A DNA stretch of 64,000 bases, taken from NCBI RefSeq assembly GCF_030269605.1, contig NZ_BSTQ01000001.1, positions 828,850 through 892,849 on the forward strand, in the 5' to 3' direction. The first letter of the stretch is position 1. Every line of letters begins with the position of its first letter. The translations under genes and the position numbers were made by a program. The notes under the pieces were generated by a model, which made no database searches, was not told the origin of the DNA, and saw nothing but the letters and a program-made list of their open reading frames with translations. Source of the stretch: Lentzea sp. NBRC 105346. Its GTDB lineage: Bacteria; Actinomycetota; Actinomycetes; Mycobacteriales; Pseudonocardiaceae. This document shows, piece after piece, positions 41,952 to 53,100 of the stretch.

Positions 41952-42761
41952 CTATTCTGCGCTCGGACCCCAGTGCTTCTCCAGTGCCGCTACCAGCTCT
42001 GGGGCGCGTTCGTCCACGAAGAACAGGCGGCCGCCCGGGACCTCGACGACCTCGGTCGCGCCGGGGATCAGGCGGCGCAGCCAGTGCGCCCAGTCGAGGT
42101 GGAAGAAGATGTCGCCGGTCCCCCACACGAGCACGGTCGGCACGGTGCACGAGGCCAGTTGCGGCCGGATCTCGCGCAGCGACGTCGGGTTCATGGACGC
42201 CAGTAGTTGCTCCATGAACCGCGGGGCCGCCAGCACCGGGGTCAGGTAGCCGGTGATCACGTCGTCCGGGATCGACGACGGGTTTTCGTAGCCCAGCCGG
42301 TAGATCTGGCGGGCGAGCCACGGCATCCGCGTCATGAACCCGGCCAGCCGAAGCAAGCCGAGACGCGCTCCGAACACTGCCGGGCGGAAAGCCGCGGGCG
42401 GGAAGTTGCCCTCTGTGTCGCAGTTCGTCAGCGCGAACGACGTGAAGCGCGACGGGTCGCGGGTGAGTACTACCTGCGCAACGGCGCCGCCAGTGTCGTT
42501 GCCCACCAGCGCGATGTCGCGCAGGTCCAGTTCCCGGATGACACTGTCGACCGCGTCGGCCAGGCCCCAGACCGACGGGTCGCCCAGGGGTGGCGTGAGG
42601 CCGTGACCTGGCAGGTCGACGGTGATGCACCGCCGGTGCGCGAACAGCAGGCGGACGCAGTTGCGCCACAGCCTGCCGTTGGTGAAGACGCCGTGCACGA
42701 AGAGCGTGACCGGCCCGTCGCCCACGTCCTCGTAGTGAATTCCGTCCGCGGTGACCCCCAT
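41952..42761 (-). CDS. Alpha/beta hydrolase with an Asp nucleophile (dehalogenase/epoxide-hydrolase type)
   Basis: A 269-residue alpha/beta hydrolase. The oxyanion motif is FVHGVFTNGRLWRN. The nucleophile elbow reads GNDTGG with Asp at about residue 89, not Ser; this is the arrangement of haloalkane dehalogenases and epoxide hydrolases. VWGTGDIFFHLDWA and the terminal PGGRLFFVDE follow. In place of the expected catalytic His near VPGGRLFF the sequence has Arg/Leu, so the His is not obvious and activity is uncertain. It lies 13 bp after the PAS-LuxR gene. Confidence 0.85.
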   Translation of the reverse strand: MGVTADGIHYEDVGDGPVTLFVHGVFTNGRLWRNCVRLLFAHRRCITVDLPGHGLTPPLGDPSVWGLADAVDSVIRELDLRDIALVGNDTGGAVAQVVLTRDPSRFTSFALTNCDTEGNFPPAAFRPAVFGARLGLLRLAGFMTRMPWLARQIYRLGYENPSSIPDDVITGYLTPVLAAPRFMEQLLASMNPTSLREIRPQLASCTVPTVLVWGTGDIFFHLDWAHWLRRLIPGATEVVEVPGGRLFFVDERAPELVAALEKHWGPSAE

Positions 42762-42774
42762 GGGGTCGAGTGTG

Positions 42775-43419
42775 TCACTTCACGAAGTCCGGCGAGACCT
42801 TAGGTGGCCAGCTGGCTATGCTCAGCGCACCTAGGCTGTAGGCCTTGGAGATCAGCGCCACCCGGTTGGGCGCCTTGAGCTTCTTCAACATCGTGGCCAC
42901 GTGGTACTCGACGCCCTGGCGGCTCAGGAACAACCGCGACGCCAGGCGTGCCGTGGACTCGCCCGCGGCGATGCCTTCAAGGATGCGCGCGTCGAGTTCG
43001 GTCAGGATGCGGGTGCGGTCGAGGGTGTTGGCGGGTGTTTCCGCCTTCTCCGGCTGCACCACGATGAGGATCAGGGCGAGTTGTCCCGCCGAGCCGCGCA
43101 CCGCGATGCCCGTGAGGTCGCCGGGGAACACCGAGCCGCGTGGGCCGATTCCCGCCAGCCTGCGGACGAAACGGCTGCGGCGGCCGTCGAGTAGCCGTTC
43201 GAACTGGCCACGCAGTGGCGCGTGCGTCGCGGGGTGCAGCAGATCGAAGAAACTGCGGCCGGTCGGATCACCGAAGCTGGCGACGAAGTCGTCGTTCGCC
43301 TCGACGACGCGCAGCCCCAGGTCGAGGCTCGCCACGCAGAGGCCGGCGTGCTCCAGCAGCGACCGGAACACGTGCTCGTCCGCCACGGCGTTGCCGTCGC
43401 GTGTGGACACGGTTTGCAT
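42775..43419 (-). CDS. PAS-LuxR transcriptional regulator (PimM type)
   Basis: A 214-residue regulator with an N-terminal PAS sensor (about residues 15-125: CVASLDLGLRVVEANDDFVASFG, SFFDLLHP, GQFERLLDGRRSRFVRR) and a C-terminal LuxR HTH (about 141-198: LTELDARILEGIAAGESTARLASRLFLSRQGVEYHVATMLKKL). This is the build of PimM-class activators found in antibiotic clusters. The ATG at 43419 has an AAAGGA site upstream. It sits beside the MbtH/NRPS genes on the same strand and is the best candidate for their pathway-specific activator. Its transcript continues into the hydrolase and reductase. Confidence 0.88.
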   Translation of the reverse strand: MQTVSTRDGNAVADEHVFRSLLEHAGLCVASLDLGLRVVEANDDFVASFGDPTGRSFFDLLHPATHAPLRGQFERLLDGRRSRFVRRLAGIGPRGSVFPGDLTGIAVRGSAGQLALILIVVQPEKAETPANTLDRTRILTELDARILEGIAAGESTARLASRLFLSRQGVEYHVATMLKKLKAPNRVALISKAYSLGALSIASWPPKVSPDFVK

Positions 43420-43794
43420 AGAGACGATTCCTTTCGACTCGTCCCCGGCTCCGCAGAAAGAAATCGGCCGCCGACGATTTAATCCAAAGCCCCACCTTGC
43501 ATCCGATCGTATGAAGATCACGCTTTCCCGGTCAACGACCGGCCGTAATGTTGTGGTGGACAAGACCTCAAGGTTCGGTCAGCGCACCGAAACGTCCGTC
43601 TCAAAACCTTCTACCAGGCGCTGACCTGTGCGTTCGATACCGAACCATGCGGTACCTACCGATACGATGTTGACCCAAACGAATGGCTTGACGAGGCACT
43701 TTCGTCTCCTTTGGAGATCGCCGGCAAGACAACGGACATTGCGGCTTGAGGTTCGCTTAGCATTTTTCTTTCTGGAACTCCTCAATAAATAGAA
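43420..43794. other. Lower-GC intergenic region upstream of the PAS-LuxR gene
   Basis: About 375 bp without a convincing gene and clearly richer in A/T than its surroundings. It must hold the promoter of the PAS-LuxR gene. On the plus strand a 37-codon frame (ATG 43511) and an overlapping 66-codon stop-free stretch (43549-43749, protein-like end CGTYRYDVDPNEWLDEAL) can be read. Neither has a ribosome site or matches a family I know; they could be gene remnants. Confidence 0.5.
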
Positions 43795-43825
43795 CACCGC
43801 GACACCGGTCATCGGTGCCGCGGTG
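43795..43825 (-). terminator. Hairpin terminator after mbtH
   Basis: CACCGCGACACCG pairs with CGGTGCCGCGGTG (one mismatch) around a 5-base loop, starting about 18 bp after the MbtH stop in the direction of transcription. On the minus strand it is followed by TTCTATTTATT, an unusually T-rich tail for this DNA. It should end the NRPS-mbtH transcript. Confidence 0.8.
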
Positions 43826-43843
43826 ATCGCGAGTCCGGCGAGG

Positions 43844-44062
43844 TCAGCTCGCGGACTGCTCCATGGCGTCCACGAGGCTCTTGGGCCGCATGTCCGTCCA
43901 GTTCTCGTTGATGTAGTCCAGCGCCTCCTGCCTGCCGGTCTCCGCGAGCTCGACCGTCCAGCCGGCGGGCACGTCGATGAACGACGGCCACAGCGAGTAC
44001 TGGCGCTCCTCGTTGATCAGCACCAGGTAGCGGCCGTCCGGGTCCTCGAACGGGTTGGTCAT
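43844..44062 (-). CDS. MbtH-like protein of the NRPS cluster
   Basis: A 72-residue MbtH-family protein that supports folding and activity of NRPS adenylation domains. The signature residues [17 protein letters not shown] and [14 protein letters not shown] are intact. The start at 44062 follows AAGGAGG; the longer frame upstream does not have such a site. It lies 79 bp after the terminal NRPS gene in the same direction, with a terminator behind it, so it is the dedicated partner of this assembly line. Confidence 0.95.
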   Translation of the reverse strand: MTNPFEDPDGRYLVLINEERQYSLWPSFIDVPAGWTVELAETGRQEALDYINENWTDMRPKSLVDAMEQSAS

Positions 44063-44141
44063 GAGTCCTCCTTCGTGATCACGGGTCAACCTAGGGCGCG
44101 GTACTGAGATCGATCGATGTGAGCTGTCCGCCGACCGCCCA

Positions 44142-47100
44142 TCAGCCGGTAAGCCGCGCGGAGAGCACCGCGCCGATCTGCGCGGCCGCCGAGGGACGCA
44201 ACATCTCCTGGTGCGTGCACGGGACGTGGTGCACCTCGACGCCGGCGACGTGCGGATCCCACGCGGACGGGTCGGCCTCCGCCACGAAACACAGCATCGA
44301 GCCGTGGAACGGGCGCGGTGAGAACGTTCGCATCACCGACGACAGGTTGGTCGTCGCACGCATGTGCCCGTCGAGGTTGCGGTCGAGCAGGCTCGCCAGG
44401 CCGGGGTCGTGCAGGCGGATCCGGTCCAGCGCCTCCGGCGTCAGCTCGGACGCCCCGTACTCCGCCAGCAGGTTCGCGAGCGCCGCGGAGGCGTCGATTT
44501 CCGGAACATCGGGCTGTGGCGCCGAGTCCAGCGTCACCAGCAGCTCGACCTCCTCCCCCGCGTCCTGCAACAGCGTCGCGATCGCGTGCGCCACGAGCCC
44601 GCCGAACGACCAGCCGAGCAGGCGGTACGGACCGGCCGGCTGCACCGAACGGATCTGTGCCAGGTAGTCGGTGGCCATCTCGTCCATCGACGCGGGCAGC
44701 CCGTCAGCGGTGGAAATCGCGCGCGCCTGCAGGCCGTACACCGGCTGGCCGGGGTCGAGGTGGCTCAGCAGCCGCGAGTAGCACCAGCTCAGTCCCACCG
44801 CCGGGTGGACGCAGAACAACGGGGTGCGCGAGCCGTGCGGGCGCAACGGCAGCAGCACGTCGAAGTCGGATCCGCCCTCGGAGTCCAGGCGCTGAGCCAG
44901 GCCGGCCACGGTCGGCGCCTCGAACACGGCCCGGATGCCGACCTCGACGCCCAGCTGCGACCGGATCCGGCTCACCAGCCGCGCGGAGAGCAGGGAATGT
45001 CCGCCGAGCGCGAAGAAGTCGTCGTGCACGCCGACCGCGGGCAGGCCGAGGAGCTCGGCGAACAGGTCCGCCAGCACCTGCTCCCGTGCCGTCGCCGGCG
45101 CGCCGCCGGTCGAGGAGACCTGTACCGCCGGGAGTGCCCGCCGGTCGACCTTTCCGTTGGGGTTCAACGGGATCGCGTCCAGCGACACGTAGGCGGACGG
45201 CACCATGTACTCGGGCAGCCGCTGCCGCAGGTGCTCCCGCAACCCGTCCGTCGCGCCGACGACGTAGGCCACGAGCTGCTTGATCCCCGGCCGGTCCTCG
45301 CGCAACACCACCACGGCCCGGTCGACCGCCGGATGCGCCGCCAGGGCCGACTCGATCTCGCCCGGCTCGATGCGGAACCCGTTGACCTTCACCTGCTGGT
45401 CGGCGCGGCCGACGAACGTCAGCGTGCCGTCGGCCGACCACTTCGCCAGGTCGCCGGTGCGGTACATGCGATAACCATCATTTTGGCTACCGAACGGGCA
45501 AGCCACGAACCGTTCCGCGGTCAGCGAAGGCCGGTTGCGGTAACCGCGGGCGAGCCCGAGACCGCCGATGTACAGCTCGCCGACGACACCGGGCGGCACG
45601 AGACGCAGGCCCGCGTCGAGCACGTACACCTGCGTGTTCGCCACCGGCGAGCCGATCGACGGGTCGCCACCGGTCAGGTCGGCGGCCGTCGACCACACCG
45701 TGGTCTCGGTGGGCCCGTACATGTTCGTCACCGCGCGCGTGCGTTCGTGCAGCTCACGGCCGAGCTGGGCGGGCAGCGGCTCGGCACCGACCAGTGCGCG
45801 CACGTGCGACAGCGAGGCCCCTTCGGCCAGCAGCTCGTGCCACAGGCTCGGCGTGGCCTGCAGGACGTTGATCTCGTCGCGCCGCAACACCTCCGGCAAC
45901 GCGGCGGTGTCGCGCACGGTGTCCTTGCCGGCCATGACGATCGTGGCGCCGCTGACCAGCGGCACGTACAGCTCGAACACCGCCATGTCGAACCCGGCGG
46001 TGGTGACCGCGAGCAGCCGGTCGCCGTCGCCGAGGAACTGGTGTTCGCGCATGGCGTGCAGGAAGTTCGCGAACGCGCCGTGCGGGATCATCACGCCCTT
46101 GGGCGTGCCGGTGGAGCCCGAGGTGTAGATGACGTACGCCAGGTCGTCCGGCCGCACCCGCACGCCCGGATCGGGCGCCGTCTCGCCGTCCACGGTCAGC
46201 CTGCCGTTGGTACCGCGCAACGCCGGGTCGGCCGAGATCACGACCGCCGGCCGGGTGTCGCCGAGCACGAAACCGATGCGGCTCATCGGGTGTTCCGGGT
46301 CGATCGGCAGGTACGCGGCGCCGGACTTGAGCACGCCCAGCAGTGCGACCAGGAGATCGGCCGACCGCGGCAGCACGACGGCCACGATGTCCTCGCGCCC
46401 GACCCCCTGTGCGAGCAGCTGACTCGCGACGTGGTTGGCCCGCGCGTCCAGTTCCGCGTAGGACAACGAGGTCTCGCCGCACACCACCGCCACGGCGTCC
46501 GGAGTTCGTGCGACCTGCGCGCGGAACAGTTCGAGCATGGTCGGCGCGGCCGCGGGACGGGTGGTGTCGTTCCACTTCTCCAGCAGCTGGCGGCGTTCGT
46601 GGTCGCCGAGCAGGTCGACGGCGCCGATCCGCTGGTGCGGATCGGCGGCGACCGCCTCCAGGAACGTGGTGAGCCGGTCCGCGATCTGCCGCACGGTGTC
46701 GTGGTCGAACAGGTCCAGCGCGTACTCGGCGTGCCCGGTGATGCCTTGTTCCGTCTCCCGGAAGGAGAAGCTGAGGTCGAACTTCGCCGTGTCGTGCCGC
46801 GCGGGCACGGCCGTCGCCTCGACGCCGCCGATCTCCATGCGCGGCGACTCGGTGTTCTGCACGGTCATCAGCACCTGGAACAACGGCTGGTGCGCCAGCG
46901 ACCGGGTCGGGTTGACCGTCTCGACGACGTGCTCGAACGGCACGTCCTGGTGCGCGTACGCGGCCAGGTCGGTGCGCCGCACGCGGTCCAGCAGCTCGGT
47001 GAACGCGGGGTCGCCGGACACGTCGGTCCGCAGTACCAGGGTGTTGCCGAAGAAACCGACCAGGTCGTCCAGCGCGTCGTCGGTGCGGCCCGCGATCGGG

Positions 47101-50100
47101 GCGCCGAGCGGGATGTCGGTGCCGGCACCGAGCCGCGTGAGCAATGCGGCCAGTGCCGCCTGCAGCACCATGAACAGGCTCGCCTGCCGCTGCCGTGCCA
47201 CCTTGAGCAACGCGGCGTGCACGTCCGGCGCGATCTGGAACGTGAGGTCCGCGCCGCGGTAGGACGGCAGGGCCGGCCGCGGCCGGTCCTGCGGCAACGT
47301 GATCTCCTCGGGCAGGCCCGCGAGCGCGTCCGTCCAGTACTCCAGCTGGTCGGCGATGGGCAGCTCTCGTTGCCACAGGGCGTAGTCCGCGTACTGCACG
47401 GGCAGCTCGGCCCACACCGGCGCGCGCCCTTCCGAACGGGCGGTGTACGCGGCGGCCAGGTCCCTCCACAATGGAGCGATCGACCAGGCGTCGCCCGCGA
47501 CGTGGTGCAGCAGGATGAGCAGCACGTCGCCGCTGGCCCACGCCCTGATCGGGATCTCTCGCGCGAGGTCGAACCGGTGCGCCGCCGCCGCGTCCAGGTC
47601 GTCGGTCTCCTCCAGCGAGACATCGGCGTGTGGCAGCACTACCTGACACGGCATGCCGTCGTGTTCCGCGACGACAGTCCGCAGGCTCTCGTGCCGCGCC
47701 ACGACGTCGTTCAGCGCGGCCCGCAGCACCTCGGCGTCCAGGCCGGGCGCCCGGACGGTCAGCGGCAGGTTGTAGACGGGGTTCGGGCCTTCGAGCCGGT
47801 CGAGGAACCACAGGCGCTGCTGCGCGAACGACAACGGCACGCGCTCCGGCCGTTCCCGGCGCTCCAACGGGTTTCGCGCCGTGCCGACGGTGATCTGCGC
47901 ACAGAGACCGGCGACGGTCGGACTGTCGAACACCGTTCGGACGCTGATCTCCGCGCCCAGCGCCGTCCTGATGCGGCTCACCAGCCGGGTAGCGAGCAGC
48001 GAGTGGCCGCCGAGGTCGAAGAAGCTGTCGTCGATGCCGACCTCGTCGTGGCCGAGCAGGTCGGCGAACAGGCCGGCGACCAGTTCCTCGTGCGGGGTGC
48101 GCGGCTTGCGTCCGGTACTGACGAACGCCGGCTCCGGCAACGCGTCCCGATCGAGCTTGCCGTTCGGCATGAGCGGCAGCTGTTCGACAGTGACGAACGC
48201 CGACGGCACCATGTGGTCCGGCAGCCGGCGCGCCACCGCGTCCCGCAACCCGACCGGCTCCTGGTCACCGGACGGCACGACGTAGGCGACCAGCCGGTCG
48301 TCCCGCACGATCACCGCGGCGCGGCGCACCGCGGGCAGGCTGGTCAGGACCGCCTCGATCTCGCCGGGTTCGATGCGGAACCCGCGGATCTTGACCTGTT
48401 CGTCCGCACGCCCGACGAACTCGAGAGTGTCGGCCCACCGGACCAGATCGCCGGTCCGATACATGCGCCCGTTCGGCGATGCCACGAACCGTTCGGCAGT
48501 GAGACCCGGCTGGTTGAGGTATCCGCGAGCGACGCCGAGCCCGCCGATGTACAGCTCCCCCACCACGCCCTTGGGCACGGGCCGGAGCAGGCGGTCCAGC
48601 ACGAAGACGCGAGCGCCCGCGATCGGCGACCCGATGCCGGGCACGCCCTCCGTGACCGGTCCGGTCGCGGTGGCCGCGATCGTGGTCTCGGTCGGGCCGT
48701 AGGCGTTGATCAGCAGCCGGCCGGGCGCCCAGCGCGCCACCGTCTCCGCGGCCATCGGCTCGCCGCCGGACACGACCGTCCGCACCGACGCGGCCCGTTC
48801 CTCCGGCACCGCGGCCAGCATCGAGTGCGGCATCATGATGTGCGTGACGCCGTCGAGCGCCTCGCCGGACAGCACCTTCTCCTTGGGAGCAAGCACGAGC
48901 GCCGCGCCGGTCGACAATGCCATCAGCTGTTCGACCAGCGCCACGTCGAAGCTCGGCGACACGCACTGCAGCACGCGGCTGTTCGGCATGACCGAACAGC
49001 GTTCGACATGGTCGGACACCAGCGCGGCGAGGCCCGTGTGCGGGACGACGACGCCCTTCGGCGTGCCGGTCGAACCGGAGGTGTAGATGACGTACGCGGG
49101 GTGCGATGGCCGCAGATCCACCACGGGATCCGTCGTCGGCCCGTCCGCCGGAGCCGACGTGAGCACCACCTGGGGCGAGGCGTCGGCGAGCATGAACGCG
49201 ATGCGATCGGCCGGGTAGTCCGGGTCGATCGGCAGGTATGCCGCACCCGCCTTGAGCACGCCGAGCATCGCCACCACGTAGTCAATGGAGCGCGGGATCC
49301 GCAGCGCCACCAGGCTTTCCGGGCCGACACCGAGCCCGATCAGGTGGTGCGCCACCTGGTTGGCGCGGGCATTCAGCCCGGCATACGTAAGGAAAGCGCC
49401 CTCGGAGATCACCGCGGTGTTGCCGGGCGTGCGCGCCACCTGTGCGTGGAACAACTCGGGCACGGTCGCCACCGGCGCGTCCGCCACGGTGTCCAACCGC
49501 GAGCGTTCGTCCGCGGTCAGCACATCGAGCCGGTGCACCGGAGTCGCCGGATCAGCGGCGATGGCCTGGAGCACCCGGACGAGCCGTCCGGCGATGGTCT
49601 CGACGTCGTCGGTCGTGAAAACGCCGTGCTGGTACCCGAGCCGCAGCTGCAGCCGATCGCCGGGCTGGGCGAGCAGGTTGAGTGGGTAGTGGGTGTTGTC
49701 GCCGCCCTTGCCGCCGGCGAGCCGGATCGTCAGACCGGTGCCGGGGTGCTCGAGCGCCGCGTCGGAGATCGGGTAGTTCTCGAACACCGTCAGCGTGTCG
49801 AACAGCTCCCCCACGCCCGCGATCCGCTGGATGTCCAGCAGTCCGAGGGGCTGCCGGGCCAGCAGGCCGGAGAGCTGGTCGCGCACGTCCGTCACGACGT
49901 CCAGCAGCGTGCCGCGCGACCGCACACGCAGCGGCAGCGAGTTGATGAACAACCCGACCATGGTCTCTGAGCCGGGGATCTCCGGCGGACGACCGGCGAC
50001 GGTCGTGCCGAACACGACATCGTCGGTTCCGGTCAACGTGCCGAGCAACAGCCCCCAGGCGGCCTGCACCACGGAGTTCAGCGTCAGGCCGTGCTGCCGC

Positions 50101-53100
50101 GCCTGTGCGGTCAGCCGTGCGGTGTCCTCTGAGGACAGTGCGACGGCCACCGCGTCCGTTCCGGTCGAGACACGAGGGGGCGCGATCCGAGTCGGCGTGA
50201 CCCCGGCCAACGCCTCACGCCACGACTCCTCGGCCGTCGCACGGTCCTGGTCGCGCAACCAGTGCAGGTACTCGCGGTACGGCGTCGCGGGCGGCAGCTC
50301 CGCACCCGCGTACAGCTGGAACAGCTCACCGACCATGATCGGCGTGGACCAACCGTCGACCAGGACGTGGTGGTAGGTCAGCACGAGCCGATGCAGGTCC
50401 GGGCCCATCCGCACCAGTGCCACACGGAACATCGGTGGGTCCGCCGGGTCCAGCGGGTGCGCCAGCTCCTCGGCCAGCACCGAGTCCAGGTCGTCCCCCG
50501 AGCGCCAAGGCAGTTGGACATCACGCGGGAACACCTGGACGTCCTCGTGGAACGCGGCGACGAGCTGCGGATGCCGCCGCACCAACGCCTCCGCCGCCCG
50601 TCGCAGCCGGTCGGCGTCCAGCGGTCCGGCGAGCTCCAGCACGACCTGCACGCGGTAGGTGTCCGAGGCGACCGTGCCGTCGAGGACGTGGAACAGCAGA
50701 CCCTGCTGCAGCGGCGCCAGCGGCAGGACGTCGGTGATCGGCCCGTACCGCTCCTCCAGCCGTTCGATCGGCTCCACCAGCGCCGTCAGCTCCGCGAACC
50801 AAAGCGAGCCCAGTTCACGGATCTCCTCGGGGGTGAACAGCTCGCTTGCGAACGTCCAGCGCGCGGTCAGCTCCGGTCCGTCCGGCCGTTCCTGCGCGAC
50901 CGCGTTGACGGAGATCGCGTGCGGCAACGGCAGCACGGCCTCGGGCAGGTCCGCGGCGTCCGGAAGCGGCGCCCAGTCCTCCGGCGAGGCCGCGCCGAAC
51001 CGGCCGAGGTAGTTGAAGCCCAGCTGCGGCTGCCGGAAGGACTCCCCGTCCAGGTAGCGCAGCAGGGTGTAGCCGATGCCGTTGTCCGGCAATGTCGGCA
51101 CCGAGTCGCCTGGGAGCAGCCGGACCGGGTGGACGCTGGTGAACCAGCCGACCGTGCGGGACAGGTCCGCCTGCCCGGACACGGCCTGAACCTCACGACC
51201 GTGGCCCTCGACCTCCACGAGCACGCCATCGGGCCGCGGACGCCACCGGTGCACGGCAGCGGCGAACGCCTGGAGCAGCACGTCGTTGACCCGCGCGTGC
51301 CGCAGGCCGGGCACACGTGTGAGTAGCGGTGCCGTCACCGCGGTAGGAAGCGTCAGCTCCACGGTCCCCGCGGTCGCCGTGGTGTCCCGCTCGGGATCCA
51401 GCGGCCGATGCGACAACAGCGGGTCATCGCCGTCCACAATGGACCGCCACAACGGCAGCTCCGAGCGCCGGTTGGCGACCTCGTCGTGCAACAGGTGCGC
51501 CCAGCGGCGCAGCGAGGTGCCGACCGGGTCGAGCTCGCCGGTCTCGACCGCCTGCTTCAGGTCCGGCAGCAGAATGCGCCACGACACACCGTCGACCACC
51601 AGGTGGTGCAGCACGACCAGCAGCCGGCCGCGTTCGAGCAGCTCGAACCGCGCCATCCGCCCGGCCCACGGGTCCAGCTCGCCCACGCAGTCGCGGGCCG
51701 ACACCGCACCGCGCGGCAGGATCTCGACATCCCAGCCGGTCAGCTTCATCCGCAACGCGTCGTGCCGGTCCAGCAACAGCTGCACGGCGGCGAACACGTC
51801 TTCCTCAGTCAGATCGTCCGGAACCCTAAGCAGCACGCTCTGGTGGAAGTTCGCGGAATCGCCGCCGCGCTCACGCAGCCATGAGACCATCGGCAACGTC
51901 GGCACGGCACCAACGCCGTCGTCCTCGACCGAAGCCGCCGCCGTGGTCTCAACAGCAACCGCCGCGAGCCCGGCCACGGTCGGGCAGCGGAACACCTCGC
52001 GCACGCCACCGAACTCGACCCCGGCCTTGCGCGCCCGGCTGACCAGCTGGACCGCGGTGATGCTGTCACCGCCGAGATCGAAGAAGTCGTCGTCCACACC
52101 GACGGTCTCGACGCCGAGGATCTCCGCGAACACCGAGGCGAGCGCTTCCTCCTGCGGCGTCCGAGCCTGAGCGCCGCGACCCGTCACGACCTCGGGTGCG
52201 GGCAGCGCGGCGCGGTCGAGCTTTCCGTTGGGCGTCACGGGGAACGCGTCCAGCTCGACGACCGCGGACGGCACCATGTAGTCCGGCAGTGCCAGCGCGC
52301 CGAGGTCGGCCTTGCCGATCACGTAGGCAACCAGTCGATCGTCGCGCACCAGGGCGACGGCACGGGACACCGTGTCCTGCCGTTCCAGCGCGGCCTCGAC
52401 CTCGCCCAGTTCGATGCGGTACCCGTGCAGCTTCACCTGCTGGTCGACGCGTCCGGCGAACTCGAGTTCACCATCGGCCGTCCATCGGACCAGGTCGCCG
52501 GTCCGGTACATCCGCCCACCGAACGGGCACCCCACAAACCGCTCGGCCGTCAACGAAGGCCGATTCAGGTATCCACGCGCAAGTCCAGCGCCCGCAACGT
52601 AAAGCTCCCCCAGCACGCCGACCGGCACCGGCCGCAGCGACGAGTCCAGCACGTAGACCCGAGTGTTGATCAGTGGCCGGCCGATCGGGGCGCCATCGGT
52701 CAGCGGCGAGCTCATGGTCGCGCAGACGGTCGTCTCGGTCGGCCCGTACGCGTTGATCATCCGACGTCCGGGAGCCCACGCCGACACCACCTCGGCCGGA
52801 CAAGCCTCACCGGCGACGACCAGGCATTCCAGGCCTTCGGGCGTCAGCCCGGTCAACGCCACCGGCGGCAGGGTCGCGTGCGTGACACCACGCAACGCGT
52901 CGGCGAGATCATCACCGATCAACTTGTGGTCCGACAGCACGAGCGTCGCCCCGGAGAGCAACGCCATGCAGATCTCCCACCACGCCGCGTCGAAACTCAA
53001 CGACGCGAACTGCAACACCCGGCTCTCGGCAGTGACACCCAGGTGAGCCTGCTGCGACGCCAGCAGACTGGGGACGCCCGCATGCGACACCACGACGCCC

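Noticed and set aside
43511..43624. Small gene MKITLSRSTTGRNVV... (37 codons)
   Set aside because: No ribosome site, no known family and mixed codon use; kept only as a remark in the intergenic region.
43579..43812. 77-codon minus-strand frame between mbtH and the PAS-LuxR gene
   Set aside because: It starts inside the terminator hairpin of mbtH, and its composition is unlike the surrounding genes.
44364..49970. Very long plus-strand frames opposite the NRPS genes
   Set aside because: They are mirror frames produced by high GC; the minus strand has continuous C, A, T, E and TE motifs.
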